From: Dillenia suffruticosa
Lineage: Eukaryota; Streptophyta; Magnoliopsida; Dilleniales; Dilleniaceae
Length of the DNA stretch: 64,000 nt
NCBI GenBank assembly: GCA_033439265.1
Contig: JAVTVX010000027.1
Location: forward strand, 12,539,001-12,603,000
Direction of reading: 5' to 3'
Part shown: in pieces, positions 45,836 to 59,030 of the stretch
How the letters are laid out: the number at the start of each line of letters is the position of its first letter
How positions within the stretch are numbered: position 1 is the first letter of the stretch
Position numbers and translations under genes: made by a program
Notes under the pieces: generated by a model
Database searches by the model: none
Seen by the model: the letters and a program-made list of their open reading frames with translations, nothing else
What the model was told of the DNA's origin: nothing

Positions 45836-48800
45836 TGTGTGTTATATTATTAAAAGAAAATGATAAAGGGGTGAAAGGTAAAAAAAAGTAAAAAAGAAAA
45901 AGAAGAAACAAAAAAAGTATTAAAAAAAGGGGAATTGTAGGGAACCAGAAACAGGGGAATCCAAAAAAAAGAGTGAAAAAAGGGTAAAAGGTGAAAAAAG
46001 AAGTAAAAAAGAAAAAAGAGAAGAACAAGAAACCCAAAAAAGTTAAAAAAAAAAAAGGGGGGGGAAGGGTGAGGGCTGAAAGAAAAAAAAAGTAAAAAAA
46101 AAAATGAAGGATAAAGGGTGAAGAAAAGAAGAAGAAAAAACCACCCAAAAAAAGAAGGAACAGTGGCCAACTGTTCTCATATGAGGTGTCATTCCCTCCC
46201 ACTTCTTCATCCCGCACGATTGAAGGGTGGAAAAAAAGTAAAAAAATGAAAAGAAGAAACAAAAAAAAAAAGTAAAAAAAGAACAGTAGCAAACCGGTAC
46301 AGTGGAATAAAAAAAGAAGTGAAAAAAAGAAATGTGAAGGGTGAAAAAAAAGTAAAAATAAAAAAGAATAAGAAGAAACCCAAAAAAAAGAAAAAAAAAA
46401 GAGAAGGGTGTATGGTAAAAAAAAGAAGTAAGAAAAAAAGGAGCAAAAAATGGGTAAATGGGTAAAAAAAGCAAAAGTAGCAAATTGATAATAGTGGAAT
46501 AAAAAAAAAGTAAAAAAAACAAAGAGTGAAGGGGTAAAAAAAGAAGGAAAAAAACCCAAAAAAAAAACAAAGGAAAAAGGGAAGGGAAAATGTTAAAAAA
46601 AAAAGAAGAAAAAAATGGTAAATAGGTGAAAAAAATAAGTAAAAAATGATGAAACACCAAACAAAGAGAAAAAAAAAAAGGGAAATAGTAACCCACGTCC
46701 TAGGTGGCACTTCCAAAATACCCCCTCCCCAAAGAAGAAACCCCCCATACAAGAGAGAACAATAGCCAATTGTTTCCATTTGAGGTGACATTCCCTCCCA
46801 CTTCCTTCTTCCCCACGAGTAAAAGATGGAAAAAAAAAAGTAAAAAATGAAAAGAAGAAACCAAAAAAAAGAATTACAGAACAAAAGAACAATAGTAAAC
46901 TAGTAATAGTGAAACAAAAAAAGGAGAAAAAAAAAGAAGGGTGAAAGGTGAACAAAGAAGTTAAAAAAAAAAAAAAAGAGAAAAAGAAACCCAAAAAAAG
47001 TAAAAAAAAAAAAATAGAGAGAGAGAAGAAGAAGAAGGGTGTAGGGTGAAAAAAAAGAAATAAAAAAAGAATTTTAAAAAAGGAAGAAGAAGAACAAACC
47101 CTTTTTCATTGTTAAAAAAAAGGTAAATGGGTAAAAAAGGACGTAAAAAAAAAAGAGCAAAAGTAACAAACATGTAACGGTGAAACCCTAAAAAAAATGA
47201 GTGGAAAAAAAAAAGAAAAATGAAGGGTGAAAAAAAAATTAAAAAAAAGAAAGAAGAAGAACAAACCCAAAAAAAGTTTTTTAAAAAAAAAAGGAAAAAT
47301 GGGAAGGGAAAAAGGTGAAAAAAAAAAGAAAAAAAAAAGGTAAATGAATGACAAAAATAAGTTTTAAAAAAGAGACCTATTTGTTTGTTTCTATTATAGT
47401 AAGATATAGTAAGTAGTAAGAAAGATTAAAAAAAAAAAGAAATAAAGAAAGAAAAGCAAAAAAAAAGAGATAAAGTGTGAAAAAAAAGAAGTAAAAAAAT
47501 GAATAGTAATAAACCAATAACAACGGGATCCAAAAAAAAAAGAGTAAAAAAAAAAGAATGACAGGGGTGAAAAAAAGAAGTAAAAAAAGAAGAAGAAGAA
47601 GAAGAAAACCCCAAAAAAGTAAAAAAAAACAAAAAACAAAAAAAGTTAAGGGTAATTGATAAAAAAAAAGTAAAAAAAAAGCAAGAAGAAATAATAAAAA
47701 AAAAAAGAGGTGGGAAAAGTAGCCCAATGTTCCGGTCCTAAGTGTCACTCCCCCACCTTGAAGTAAAAAAAAGACGCGCAAAGGCTGAAGAAAAGAAATA
47801 TAAAAAAAATAGTAGCAAATTGTTAATGGCAAAATAAAAAAAAATGAGTGAAAAAAAAAAGAGAAGAGCACAGGGTAAAAGAAGAAGAAGAAGAAGAAGA
47901 AGAAGAAGAAAAACCCAAAAAAGTTTTAAAAAAAAAAAAGGTGAAGGGTGAAAAAAAAGAAATAAAAAAGTAAGATGAAATAAAAAAAAAATAAAACTAC
48001 TGTTCCGGTAAAAAAAAAAAAGAGGTAAAAAAAATGTAAGATGAAATCCCAACTTCCCCCTCCCCTCTTGTTCTTTTATATATAGTAAGAAAGAATAACA
48101 AACCTAAAAAAAAGGTAAAAAAACAAAAAAGGAAAAAAGGGAAGGGAAAATGTGAAAAAAAAAAAAAGAGAAAAAAGGTAAATGGGTGACAAAAATAAGT
48201 AAAAAAAAATAAATAAGAAACACCAAAAAGAGGGGAAAAAAAAAAGGAAACAGTAGCACTATTCTCATCCGACATGGCACCTCCAAGACACTCCTCCTAT
48301 TTACCTGTTTGTTTCTATTATAGTAAGATATAGTAAATAGTAAGAAAGATAAAAATAAAAAAAGAAGTATAAAGTGTGAAAAAAGAAATAAAATAAAAGA
48401 ATAAAAAAAAGAAGTAAAAAAAATGAATAGTAGTAAATTAATAATAGCGGAGTCCAAAAAAAAGTAAAAAAAAAAAAAAAAAGAAGGACAAGGGTGAGAA
48501 AAAAAAAAAAAGAAGAACAAGAACAAGAAAAACCCAAAAAAAAGTGAAAAAAAAATTAAGGGTAATTGATAAAAAAAAGTAAAAAAAAAAAAGCAAGAAG
48601 AAATTCAAAAAAAAAGAGGTGGGAAAAGTAGTCCAATGTTCTGGTTCTTAGTGTCACTCCCCCACCCGGAAGTAAAAAAAAAAAAAGACACTCAAAGGGT
48701 GAAAAAAAAAAAGAAGTAAAAAATAAGAATAGTAACAAACTGTTAACAGTGAAATAAAAAAAATGAGTGAAAAAAAAAGAAGAGTATAGAGTAAAAAAAA

Positions 48801-49054
48801 GAAGAAGAAAAAGAAAAACCCAAAAAAGTAAAAAAAAAAAGGATGATAGGTGAAAAAAAAATTAAAAAAAATGAAGAAAAAAAAAAACTACTGTTTCGGT
48901 TAAAAAAAAAAGAGGTAAAAAAAAAAAGGTAAGAAAAAATCTCAAAAAAAAAGCTACCGTTTCCATCCAAAAAAAAAAAAAAAAAATGTGAACTCCCATG
49001 TGTCACTCCCCCCAACTTCTCCCTCCCCTCTTGTTCTTTTGTATATAGGTAAGA
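45783..49054 (-). mobile_element. Helitron-like cluster, purine-rich arm (minus orientation)
   Basis: 3.3 kb of plus-strand A/G-rich sequence (AAAAAAGAAGTAAAAAA, GGGTGAAAAAAAG). Read on the minus strand, several TCTTACTATAATAGAA-type tips recur (49054, 48328, 48090, 47404). Some tips are followed by a G-rich stretch and a short hairpin core: GAACAGT..ACTGTTC near 46157-46180 and a variant near 46767. The 3' end is CCTCCTAG next to T at 45783, about 15 bp after a decayed GCCGCACC/GTGTAGTC hairpin. Tips starting TC, a 3' hairpin and a CTAG end before T are Helitron traits. No Rep/helicase gene is present. Phe-rich frames are composition artefacts. Confidence 0.65.
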
Positions 49055-51806
49055 TAAGATAAGAAATAATCATTCTCAGGCAACTCTCCCGGGCAACCCG
49101 ACTCTAAGAAATATAAATTACTCATACTTGTGTTAAAATATACTAAAGCCATTTTGTAATCATCATGTATGATATCGTATCACAGTATATTAATAAAAAA
49201 AAAAATGTCAATGGATCTAATATCCCAGGACCGTTGGCCCCAGCTACCATTGATGTTTGCCCTCATCTCCCAAAATACAAAAAATGTTAAAATTTGGATA
49301 CGCATGTTATATAAAGTAGATATCCTTTATGATTTCATGAACGATATTTATATGAAAAGCTATTAACACTCAATTACCGAAACATAGTACGGACAATAAT
49401 AAAATAGAAGTAGAGTAAAATTCAAAAGGAGTCCAGCAAGTATGAATTTTCTCAATCACCTCTGCCCCAGTCATACAATGAGTTTGTAGAAGTAGGAAAT
49501 TCACCTCGTTCAATTCCAAGTGAGACAAACTATCGACATCTATGATCCTCGGTGATATTTGGGTACTAATTTCTTCACATTTTGAATGTTTTTCATGGTT
49601 TTTTTCATTTTCTATCTCTTAAATCTTTCTCTTAAAACATTGTCTCAAGCCTTTGCACCCCTTTTTAGTCCCCAATCACCTAAAAAAAGAAACGAAAGGA
49701 TCATAGCAACCACTGGGCTATAAAATTATCCTTAAAAAGACATGCAAGCAATACACAAGGTGTAGAAAATACAAAATGCATGAAATGCGACCATCTTGAT
49801 GTATAATTTCAAATGTAAGAAAAACTTTTTTCCTTTTCTCTTGCTCTTTTTGTTTCGTTATTTCTTTATCTTGCTATTAAAAGAAAGGAATAAAGCTAGG
49901 TTTGAAGCTGGTAATAGAGGGCCTAAGAAGGTGTTTAATGGTTTAGGGTTAAACACCTAAATCATTTCACCTGTCCCTTTTCCTATCCTCAAGAAGAAGA
50001 TGAGAACTCTTCTGACACCATCAGCTTTAGCAGTGACTATATTCCAACCATGGGGATCGTATCAGGAACTACGTAATTATCTCAAAGGGAATTTACTTTA
50101 CTTTTCAAGTTGGGGTTCACATCATCCCTCAACCTTATCTTAAAGTGATTTCTTCAATTTGGGGTTGATGTTGAAGCATGAATATTCTCCCGATTCCAGC
50201 TTTATCTTTTCACTTTTAGTTATTGATAAATTTATTTGTTTCATATTCCAGGAAGATTGTACACCATGATCCTTACCCAGAAATGAGATAATTTCATCGT
50301 TTGTCACTTGGTTTCCATTTCGGGATCATCTAGTGCCATGATTCTTATCCAGAAGGAATTCTTTCTTTTGTTTTGATAAATTTTGCATTGTTTCTCACGT
50401 TTGAGTTTTTACGTTTTGCCATACTTTTCAGTACATAAACATAAGGTAAATCAGTTTAATAAACATATCATAAAAACTTTAAAACCTCTTCTTTAATATC
50501 ATAGAACTCATATTAGGAATGCATATTTAAGCATGTAAGAAAAGCCATGAGAAAACAACATAAGAGTCCAACGCTCTCATGGGATCGCCCGTAACCAACA
50601 TCAAAAGATATCGTAACTTGAGTTTTACACAATAAATCACGTGATTCAAAATCCTATGCTCAGACAACATATAAATCTACAACTGTTTTGTTTTGTACTC
50701 AACTTAGCCTAAAAAATAGTCCGAACTTATGTCAGAATCATAGCCAGGCCAGAACTGATTACTCAACTTTGGATGGCTATTGGAAATCCAATTCTCAATC
50801 AAAATGCTCGTGTGATGTCATCAGAAAGGTCGGGAAGTCTACTTTTCCAGGAGTGCTAATGGATTTGTAGTAGTATGCAAAAGGTTATATGAAAAATGAT
50901 GAGGCATACTCGGTATGTCAGTTTTCTATTATTATGCCACGATACAACTCTGTTTGCTTAGGGAGTTGAATGTTTCATATAATATATCATTATAAAGGTT
51001 TGGAATCCTAATTTACACAAAAGAAAAACCTTGCTCAGCTGAGAGTTGTGCAGAGAAAGTTATGGGTCAAAAAGTGTGGAGGGGTCATGTAGTCAAGTTG
51101 AGCAGAATTCATGGACTATCTTCTAGCCTGGTCTTATTTCGAAATTCTTTTCACTTTTCTTTGATTTTAAACCATTTAATATACTAAATAAAATGCTCAA
51201 ACAAAATTCTAGAACAAGAATGCAAACAAACGCACACAGATACTTTCCTCAAATCTCCAATCTTGCTCAATCCTTTAATTTCTTGCTCTTTAACATATCA
51301 GAAACCTAGACATAATCAACATATGGTATTCAACACTTCATAATTCCTTTATCAAAATGAAATTGCTACTCACAAAGAGCATCAATAACATCTCTAGACT
51401 AACAAACATGGAGAGAAGCATCCTCCTAAATCATACTTTATCCCTTGCCTCTAAAACTCTTCCTTTTGAGTTCTACGCTCACTTTCTTGAGTTTTAGCTT
51501 TACTTTAGCACTTCTAGAGGCTAGTATTTCATAATAAATGAATAAAGCTTCAGAATTTTGGTGGTCTATGCAGGTTTTGTGAAGTTTTGCATGGGTTTAT
51601 GGTGAGCGAACTCTTAAGGAGAAATGAAAATGGCAAGGTTGAGGTTGAAGATACGTTTGAGCATGCAAAGGAGGTGAAGGAAGTGCATCCTAGGGTCCAC
51701 CACTTCGCTTTTAATGTGATGAGGTGCACGCAAACTAAGCAAGTTAACTGTGGAGTTAGGTCTCTCCACTAGAATAAAGAGCTAAGATATATGTATATAT
51801 ATCTTA
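49055..51806. other. Spacer between the two Helitron-like arms
   Basis: Ordinary base composition, no convincing gene. Short frames (49169-49366, 50688-50870, 51587-51772) have no recognised motifs. It may be pre-existing gypsy LTR or untranslated sequence into which the two clusters inserted, judging by similar flank style at 45.2-45.8 kb and 56.7-58 kb. Confidence 0.4.
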
Positions 51807-53395
51807 TCTTACTATAATAGAAACAAATAAATGGGGGGGGGGGAGCGGATGGAGTGCCACCTCAAATAGGAACAATATGCAACTGTTCCCTTTTTTGTTT
51901 CTTTTTCTATTTTTTCACCCATTTATTCTTTTTTTTTGTTTTTTTGTTTTTTTTTTACTTTTTTTCACCCTTCCCCCTTCTTTTTATTTATTTTTTTTGG
52001 GTTTCTTCTTCTTTCTTTTTTTTTTTTTTTTTTACATTTTTTTCCACCTTTCAACCTTCTTTTTTCACTTTTTTTTGTTTCACGGTTACTGATTTATTAC
52101 TGTTCTTTTTATTTACTTCTTTTTTTTTTCACTCATTTACCATTTTTTGCTTCTTTTTTTCTACTTTTTTTTCATCATTCACCATTCATCCTTCCCTTTA
52201 TTTTTTTTTGGGTTTCTTCTTTTTTTCTTCACCCTTCACATTTCTTTTTTTTTTGCTCTTTTTTTTTTTCGGATTCCACTGTTACCAATTTGCTACTGTT
52301 TCCTTTTTTTACTCATTTACACTTTTTTCTTCTTTTTTTTTCATTCACCCTTCCTTTTTTCTAACTTTGTTTGGGTTTCTTCTTCTTTTTTTTACCCTTC
52401 ACCCTTTTTCTTTTTCACTTCTTTTTTTTTTTTTACTATTATAGAAAAGAACATGTGGGGGAGGGGTGTGGGAGAATGTGCCACATCGGATGGGAATAGT
52501 GTGCAATTATTCCCTTTTTTTGGTTTCTTTTTCTTTTTTTTTCACCTATTTATTCTTTTTTTTTGTTTCTTTTCTTTTTACTTTTTTTTTACCCTTCCCC
52601 CTACCTTTTTTTCTTTTTTCTTTTTTTTTTTACTTTTTTTGGGTTTCTTCTTGTTCCATTTCTTTTACCACCATTCACCCTTCTTTTACACTTTTTTTTT
52701 AGTTTCACGGTTACCGATTTGTTACTGTTCTTTTTTTTTCATCAATTTACTTTTTTTTGCTTCTTTTTTTTTTTTACTTCTTTTTTTTTACCCTTCATCC
52801 TTCTTTTTTTTGGCTCCTTTTTTTTCGACTTCCACTGTTACCGATTTGCTACTGTTTCTATTTTTTTACTTCTTTTTTTCACCTATTTACTCTTTTTTCC
52901 TTCTTTTTTTCTTATATCATTCACCCTTCCTTTTTTTTTTAACTTTTTTTGGGTTTTTTTTTTAACTTTTCACCATTTTTTTCACTATTTTTTTTTTGGG
53001 TTTCATGTTACTCATTTGTTACTATTCCTTTTTTTTACTTCCTTTTTTTGGGTTTTTCTTTTTCTTTTGTACTTTTTTTTCCATTCTTCACTCATAGGAG
53101 AGAATGCCACCTCAGATGGGAACGGTTGACTACTGTTTTCTCTTTTTTTATTCCTTTTTGTTGGGATTTCTTTTTCCTTTTTTACTTCTTTTTTTTCACC
53201 CTTCACCATTCTCTTCCTTTTTTAAAAACTTTTTTTGGGTTTCTTCTTTTTCTTGTTTTTTGTTTACTTTGTTTTTCATCCTTCACGTTTCTTTTTTTCA
53301 TTCTTTTTTTTTTTGGGTTTCACTGTTACCGATTTGTTACTATTCTTTTTTTTTTATTTATTCTTTTCTTTTTTACTTTTTTCCACCCTTCACTG

Positions 53396-53434
<39 letters not shown>

Positions 53435-54426
53435 CTTATTTTAATTTTAATTTTACTTAATCTTCTTAATTAATAATCTAATAATAATAATAATCTTACT
53501 ATTATAGAAAGAAGCAAATGGGGAGGGGGTTGTGGGAGGGCGTGCCACGTTGAATGGGATCAATAGCACACTTTTTCCTTTATTTTTTTTCTCTTTTTCC
53601 GGAGGAGGGAGTAGGCAGGTGTAATATCTCGGATGGGATCAGTAGATAACTGTTCTCTCATTTTTTGTGTTGGTATCTTCTTTTTCGTTCATTTTTATTT
53701 TTTTGTTTCTCTTTTCTCTTACTATTATAGAAAAAAAACAAGTAGGGGAGTGGGTGTGGGAGAATGTGCCACCCGAATGGGAATAATGTACAATTGTTCC
53801 CTTTTTTTTGTTTCTTTTTCTATTTTTTTCATCCATTTATTCTTTTTTTTTGTTGCTTTTTTTTTTACTTGTTTTCACCTTTCCCCCTTCTTTTTTTATA
53901 TACCTTTTTTGGATTTCTTCTTCTTTCTTTTTTTTTTTTTTTTACATTTTTTTTCCACTTTTCAACTTTCTTTTTTTTTCACTCTTTTTTTATTTTTTTG
54001 GTTTCACGGTTTCCGCTTTGTTACTTTTCTTTTTTTTTTTACTTCCTTTTTTTTCACTAATTTACCATTTTTTTGCTTCTTTTTTTTACTTTTTTTCACC
54101 ATTCACCATTCTCTTTATTTTTTTGGGGTTTCTTTTTCTTTTTTTTTTCATCCTTCACATTTCTTTTTTTTCACTTTTTTTCGGGTTCTACTGTTACCGA
54201 TTTGCTATTGTTCCCTTTTTTTACTTCTTTTTTTTACCCATTTACACTTTTTTTCTTTTTTTTTTATTCACCCTTTCTTTTTTCTAACTTTTTTTGGATT
54301 TCGTCTTTTTTCTTTATTTTAACTTTTTTTTACCCTCCACCATTCTTCTTTTTTATTCCTTGTTTTTTTACTGTTATAGAAAAGAACAAGTGGGGAAGGG
54401 GTGTGGGAGAATGTGTCACATTGGAT

Positions 54427-54449
54427 GGGAACAGTGTGCAACTGTTCCC
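54427..54449 (+). other. Conserved hairpin core of the Helitron-like unit (best copy)
   Basis: GGGAACAGT, loop GTGCA, ACTGTTCCC: a perfect 9-bp stem. Degenerate copies lie near 51868, 52490, 53117, 53632, 53778, 54912, 55546 and 56277. Confidence 0.75.
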
Positions 54450-56591
54450 TTTTTTTGGTTTCTTTTTCTTTTTTTTTCATCCATTTATTCTTTTTTTTTT
54501 GTTTCTTTTTTTTTTACCTTTTTTTTCACTATTCCCTCTACCTTTTTTTAACGTTTTTTGGGTTTCTTCTGCTTCTATTTTTTTTTTTTACTTTTTTTTC
54601 CACCATTCACCCTTTTTTTTTTCGGCTTCTACTGTTACTAATTTACTACTGTTTCTATTTTTTTACTTCTTTTTTCACCCATTTACTTTTTTTTTTCCTT
54701 CTTTTTTTTTTCTTTCATCATTCACCCTTCCTTTTTTCTTTGAAACTTTTTTTGGGTTTTTTTTTTTTACCTTTTATTTTTCTTTTTTTCACTATCCTTT
54801 TTTTTTTGGGTTTCATGTTACTCGTTTGCTATTATTCCTTCTTTTTTTGGGTTTTTCTTTTTCTTTTTTACTTTTTTTCCACTCTTTACTCGTGGGAGAG
54901 AATGCCACATTGGATAGGAATGGTTGGCTACTGTTTTCTCTCTTATTATTCATTGTTTTGGGATTTTTTTTTCCTTTTTTATTTCTTTTTTTTCACCTTT
55001 CACCATTCCCCTCTTTTTTTAAAAAACTTTTTTTGGGTTTCTTCTTTTTCTTCTTCTTTTTTCTTTTTTCTTTTTCACCCTTCAGGCTTCTTTTTTTCAT
55101 TCATTCTTTTTTTGGGTTTCATTGTTACCGATTTGTTACTATTCCTTTTTTTTATTTCTTCTTTTCTTTTTTACCTTTTTTTTTCCATCTTTCACTCTAT
55201 ATATATATTTTTTATTTTAATTTTAATTTTTCTTAATCTTCTTAATTAATAATACTAATAATAATAATACTCTTACTATTATAGCACACTTTTTCCTCTT
55301 TTTTTTTTTCTTTTTCTGGGCTATTTTTCTTTCTTCTTCTAAGATAAGAAGCAAGTGGGGGAGGGGGAGTGGGAGGGAGTAGCACCTCGGATGGGAATAG
55401 TAGATAACCATTCCCTCCTTTTTTTTTCCTCTTTACTTTCTTTGGGTTTTTTTCAATAATCTTAATATTTTCTTAATTTTAATTTTTCGTAACTATATAT
55501 ATAAAGAAACAAGTGGGGAGAGGGTGGGAGGGATTATCTTCTCGGATGGGAACAGTTTGCTACTATTTCCTTTTTGTCTTTTTTTTTTAGGGTTTCTTCT
55601 TCTTTTTTTTGTCACTCTTCACCATTCTTCTTTTTTTTGTTTCACCATCCATCCTTTTTTTTCACTCCTTTTCTTTTGGCTTCCATTATTACTGGTTTGC
55701 TACTATTTTTTTTTTCTTCTTTTTTTGTTTCTTTTTTTTTTTTACTTCTTTTTTTTCCCACCATTCATCCTTCTTTTTGTTTTTGTTTTTGTTTTTGGAT
55801 TTTTTTTTTTTTACTTCTTTTGGGTCTCTTCTTGGTTTTTTTTTTGTTAATTTTATTTTTCTTTTTTTTCCACCCTTCACTGTTCTTTTTTTTAACTCTT
55901 TTTTTCTACTATTACCGGTTTGCTACTATTCTTCTTTTTGTTTTCTTTTTTGTTTTCTTTTTTACTTCTTTTTTTTCTTCGTTCACCATTTTTTCCTTAT
56001 TAATTTATCTCTTCTCCTCTCTCCGTTTTTTTTCACATTTTTTTGTGAGTTTCACTATTTTCGCAACTTTCTTTTGAAGTCCCTCCTCCACTTGATGCCT
56101 TTTGATACAATTTGATTTTTTTTCAAGTTATTTCTTTTTTTTGGATCATTTTTTATTATCTAATTTACTAAAACATTTTCTGATAAAAAAACTGTGTACA
56201 TATACATCTACACACCATTGAAGATCTTTTAAAAAAAAAAAGTGGAGAAGGGAAGGTGGGAGGAATTGCCACCTTGGATGAGAACAGTTTGCCACTGTTA
56301 CTTTTTTTTTTGGGTGTTTTCTTTCTTTTTTTTACTTCTTTTTTTATCCTTTACCCTTTAGTTTTTTCTTTTTTTTTCATCATTTTGTTTTCACCCTTCA
56401 CCCTTACTCTTTTGTTTTTCACTTTTCACTTTTCCTTTTTTTTTCGCTCCTTTTTTTTTGTTCCCCTATTACCTGTTTTCTATTATTCCCTTTTTTACTA
56501 CTTTTTTTATTTATTTATTTTACTTCTTTTTTTTCTCTTTTTATTATTTTTTTCAATAATTATAATATACATAAGAAAAAAAAATATGAGC

Positions 56592-56632
56592 CATGGGCCA
56601 AGGCCGCACCTTGTGCGGCCAGAACTCTCATA

Positions 56633-56633
<1 letters not shown>
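56592..56633 (+). other. Helitron-like 3' terminus with perfect hairpin
   Basis: GGCCGCAC-CTT-GTGCGGCC (56602-56620, 8-bp stem), then 13 bases ending CTCATAG at 56633, followed by T. Spacing and form are those of a Helitron 3' end, although the last four bases are ATAG rather than CTAG. Confidence 0.65.

Positions 56634-56672
<39 letters not shown>
56634..56672. repeat. TA microsatellite
   Basis: TATATA run directly at the Helitron-like 3' end. Other short microsatellites: CT then TA at 53395-53433, and TA at 29626-29650. Confidence 0.85.
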
Positions 56673-56674
<2 letters not shown>

Positions 56675-58689
56675 CTTTTTCCGGCTGAGTTGGCATGCCA
56701 TGAACAAGTGGGCTCCACCTCTAATGCTCTAATAACCTTCTCTTTTATTTCTCTACTGATCCAACGATTCCAACTTGGTTTCAATGCTTGCGAGGTTTTA
56801 ATGATCTAACTAAAATATAGGAGCTAATTCTAGCCTTAGTGTTTGGTTAAATTTAACTTACTCGAGCAATAAATAACACAAGAAAATCATAAGTCATGCA
56901 CAAAGAAGATACTAGAATTAATATGCTCGTGCGCATGCTTATGTTTATGCAATCTTCAACAAACTCAGGGCACGAATCTTACAAAAAACTCCAATCTAAT
57001 TAAGTTATATCTTAATCAATGAATTTTCACTAAGTTTTAAGTTAGATAACTATAAGAACTTATCCTGATTCTATCCACAATGATAAATCTCCTATCTATG
57101 ATCACAATCTTTACAAATATGTATGTATATAAGTAATTCAGGCCATGAGATGCCGAGTATACGCGCATAATTAGCATGACTGCATAAGTAACGCACAAGA
57201 TAACCGTTTCATCTTAGATCTAAGGACTATATACACTACTATGAATTGGATTATAACTAGGTCGATTTTAGGTAAATGATCATACAATTATTATCATCAT
57301 CACATTCACATAACTCATCTTATGAGTGCCCATTTTCTCATAACATGAGAGTTAGTATTCCATCATCTCATAACTAATATATTTGCTCTCTCATGAGTAT
57401 TTAATCATAAACATTCTTTTTAAGAGTTTGCAAAAAATAATTTGTCCCTCATATTCTTAACTCTAAAAAAATGAAATATTTTATCAATCTCTTAAAAACA
57501 TTATTCAATTTAAATAAGAAAATATGTTTTCAAGAGATATTTTCATTCAAAGTGAAAACTTGTATTGTCATCGAAAACACAAGTTCATACAACACAATGA
57601 TTGCTCTAGGGTAGAACCCTAACACCGATATGGTTGGATTGAGGGATATGTGTTTGTGGAAGAGTCGATGATGTTGTATTGGGGAAGTATTGCCAAATGT
57701 AATAGGCTAAAAAGCAACTGTAGTACTTCGCCGAGGGTTTGCGATTTGACTGGTCGGCCAACCGATTGGAGTTAAAGGTGGTGATGGGAAATTAAAGTAG
57801 AAGAAAAAATCATTCTTCTTTTGGTTTTTGTTAGTGACTCATTTCTGGTAACTTCTTACTACTTTTGAAATGCATGTACCCTCTGTACCAAAAAAAAAAA
57901 AAAAGAAATGCACGTACCCAAAAAAGTAACTCACCAATGTGTCCTACTAGGCGTGCGAAAAATCAGTTAAACCAATTCTTTGAATTAACCGATGAAAAAA
58001 GCAAATTCTCAAATTGGCAGAAGTAGAACTCGTGATTTTCTTGTGGTTCAAGCGATTTGCTTCGGCAAAAGGGACTTTGCCGAATATGGGTCACCAAAAC
58101 ACTCCCAACAACTCTTGTCCAAGGTCTCTAAAGTAATATAGATGTAGGGTAATATATGAATTTTATTATGATGAAAGTTATAGGCTGGGTCCAAATTGTA
58201 AGTACGAGGGAAGAGTACAATTGTTACTTAATCGATTTTATATTAGAAAATGTGAGATAAATATGCCCATAAGGGCAGGCTTTTTTTCCTTTTTTATATT
58301 TAAAATTCAAATTTTAAACTTAGATGAGGGGGAACGGTTGTGGAGAACCACTCCCCCCATTTTTCTCTCCCTCCTCCCTTGTTCTACAGAGTGCGAAGAT
58401 TCAAGAATTTTTAATTTGAGAAAATACCTAAGGCACACATAGAAAATAATTTTTTGTGAGAGAAAAAATTATTCGGTATTGTTTATACATTAATCACTCG
58501 AATTTGGAGCGTCATGTTGTGAAAACTGTATTGGTTTGACTTGCCCATGATCAATACTACGATCAGTTTGAAAAGTTTCGTGAGGAACAACAATAAGAAA
58601 GAAATTTGAGAAGAAATTGATCGTGATTTAAAGATATAATTTTTTATAATTTTCGCTTTCACAGTTAATTTTAATGGAATAAACTCAAT
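56673..58689. other. Intergenic region
   Basis: No gene recognised. Sequence style around 57100-57800 suggests old gypsy LTR debris. A 73-codon frame at 58221-58442 has no family resemblance. Confidence 0.4.
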
Positions 58690-59030
58690 TAAAGGTGTAT
58701 TCAAGTCGAGTCGATCTTGATTATCCATATTCTTGAACTCAAATTTGATTTTTTTTAACCGAATTGAATCAATTATACAATGAAACTGCTCGAACTCGAC
58801 TCAAAAACTCAATTATTATATAATATATTAATATATTTTATTTTATTTTATTTTTTATATTTTAATCATATATAAAAATATATATATATATATTTATATA
58901 TATATATATAATATATTAACATATGTTGTCGAGCTGTTCGAGGAGTTTTTGAATCTAAAATTCTATTATTCGAATTCAACTCGATTGTATAATGAACTCA
59001 ATTCGAACGGCTCACAAGCGGCTCAAACTT
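58690..59030. repeat. TCGA/CTCGAACTC-rich dispersed repeat
   Basis: Short motifs such as GCTCGAACTCGACTC, TTCGAGGAG, TTCGAATTCAACTCG and GAACGGCTC recur on both sides of a TA-rich centre (58870-58915). The two sides are roughly inverted, as in a foldback or MITE-like element. Ends not determined. Confidence 0.45.

Larger units (their letters stand above)
51807..56633 (+). mobile_element. Helitron-like cluster, pyrimidine-rich arm (plus orientation)
   Basis: 4.8 kb of T/C-rich sequence made of repeated units. Tips of TCTTACTATTATAGAA type occur at 51807, 52431, 53494, 53717, 54366 and 55271, with a TAACTATATATATAAAG variant at 55488. Most are followed within about 60 bp by GTGGGGGAGGGG-type sequence and CCAC.T.GGATGGGAA. 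Then comes a hairpin core; the 54427-54449 copy is perfect (GGGAACAGT-GTGCA-ACTGTTCCC). About eleven such cores are present. Bodies repeat GTTACCGATTTGCTACTGTT among long T-runs. The 3' end has a perfect hairpin and finishes CTCATAG before T at 56633. It is the inverted relative of 45783-49054. No transposase gene. Confidence 0.65.

Noticed and set aside
45783..49015. Long minus-strand open frames (up to 258 codons) very rich in Phe, Leu and Ser
   Set aside because: They arise because the strand is almost all T and C, so stop codons are rare. Overlapping frames look the same, and no domain or codon bias supports them.
51854..56633. Plus-strand Phe-rich open frames (up to 387 codons) that resemble multi-pass membrane proteins
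   Set aside because: Same composition artefact as in the opposite arm. The DNA repeats, not the protein, are conserved, and frames are not preserved between units.
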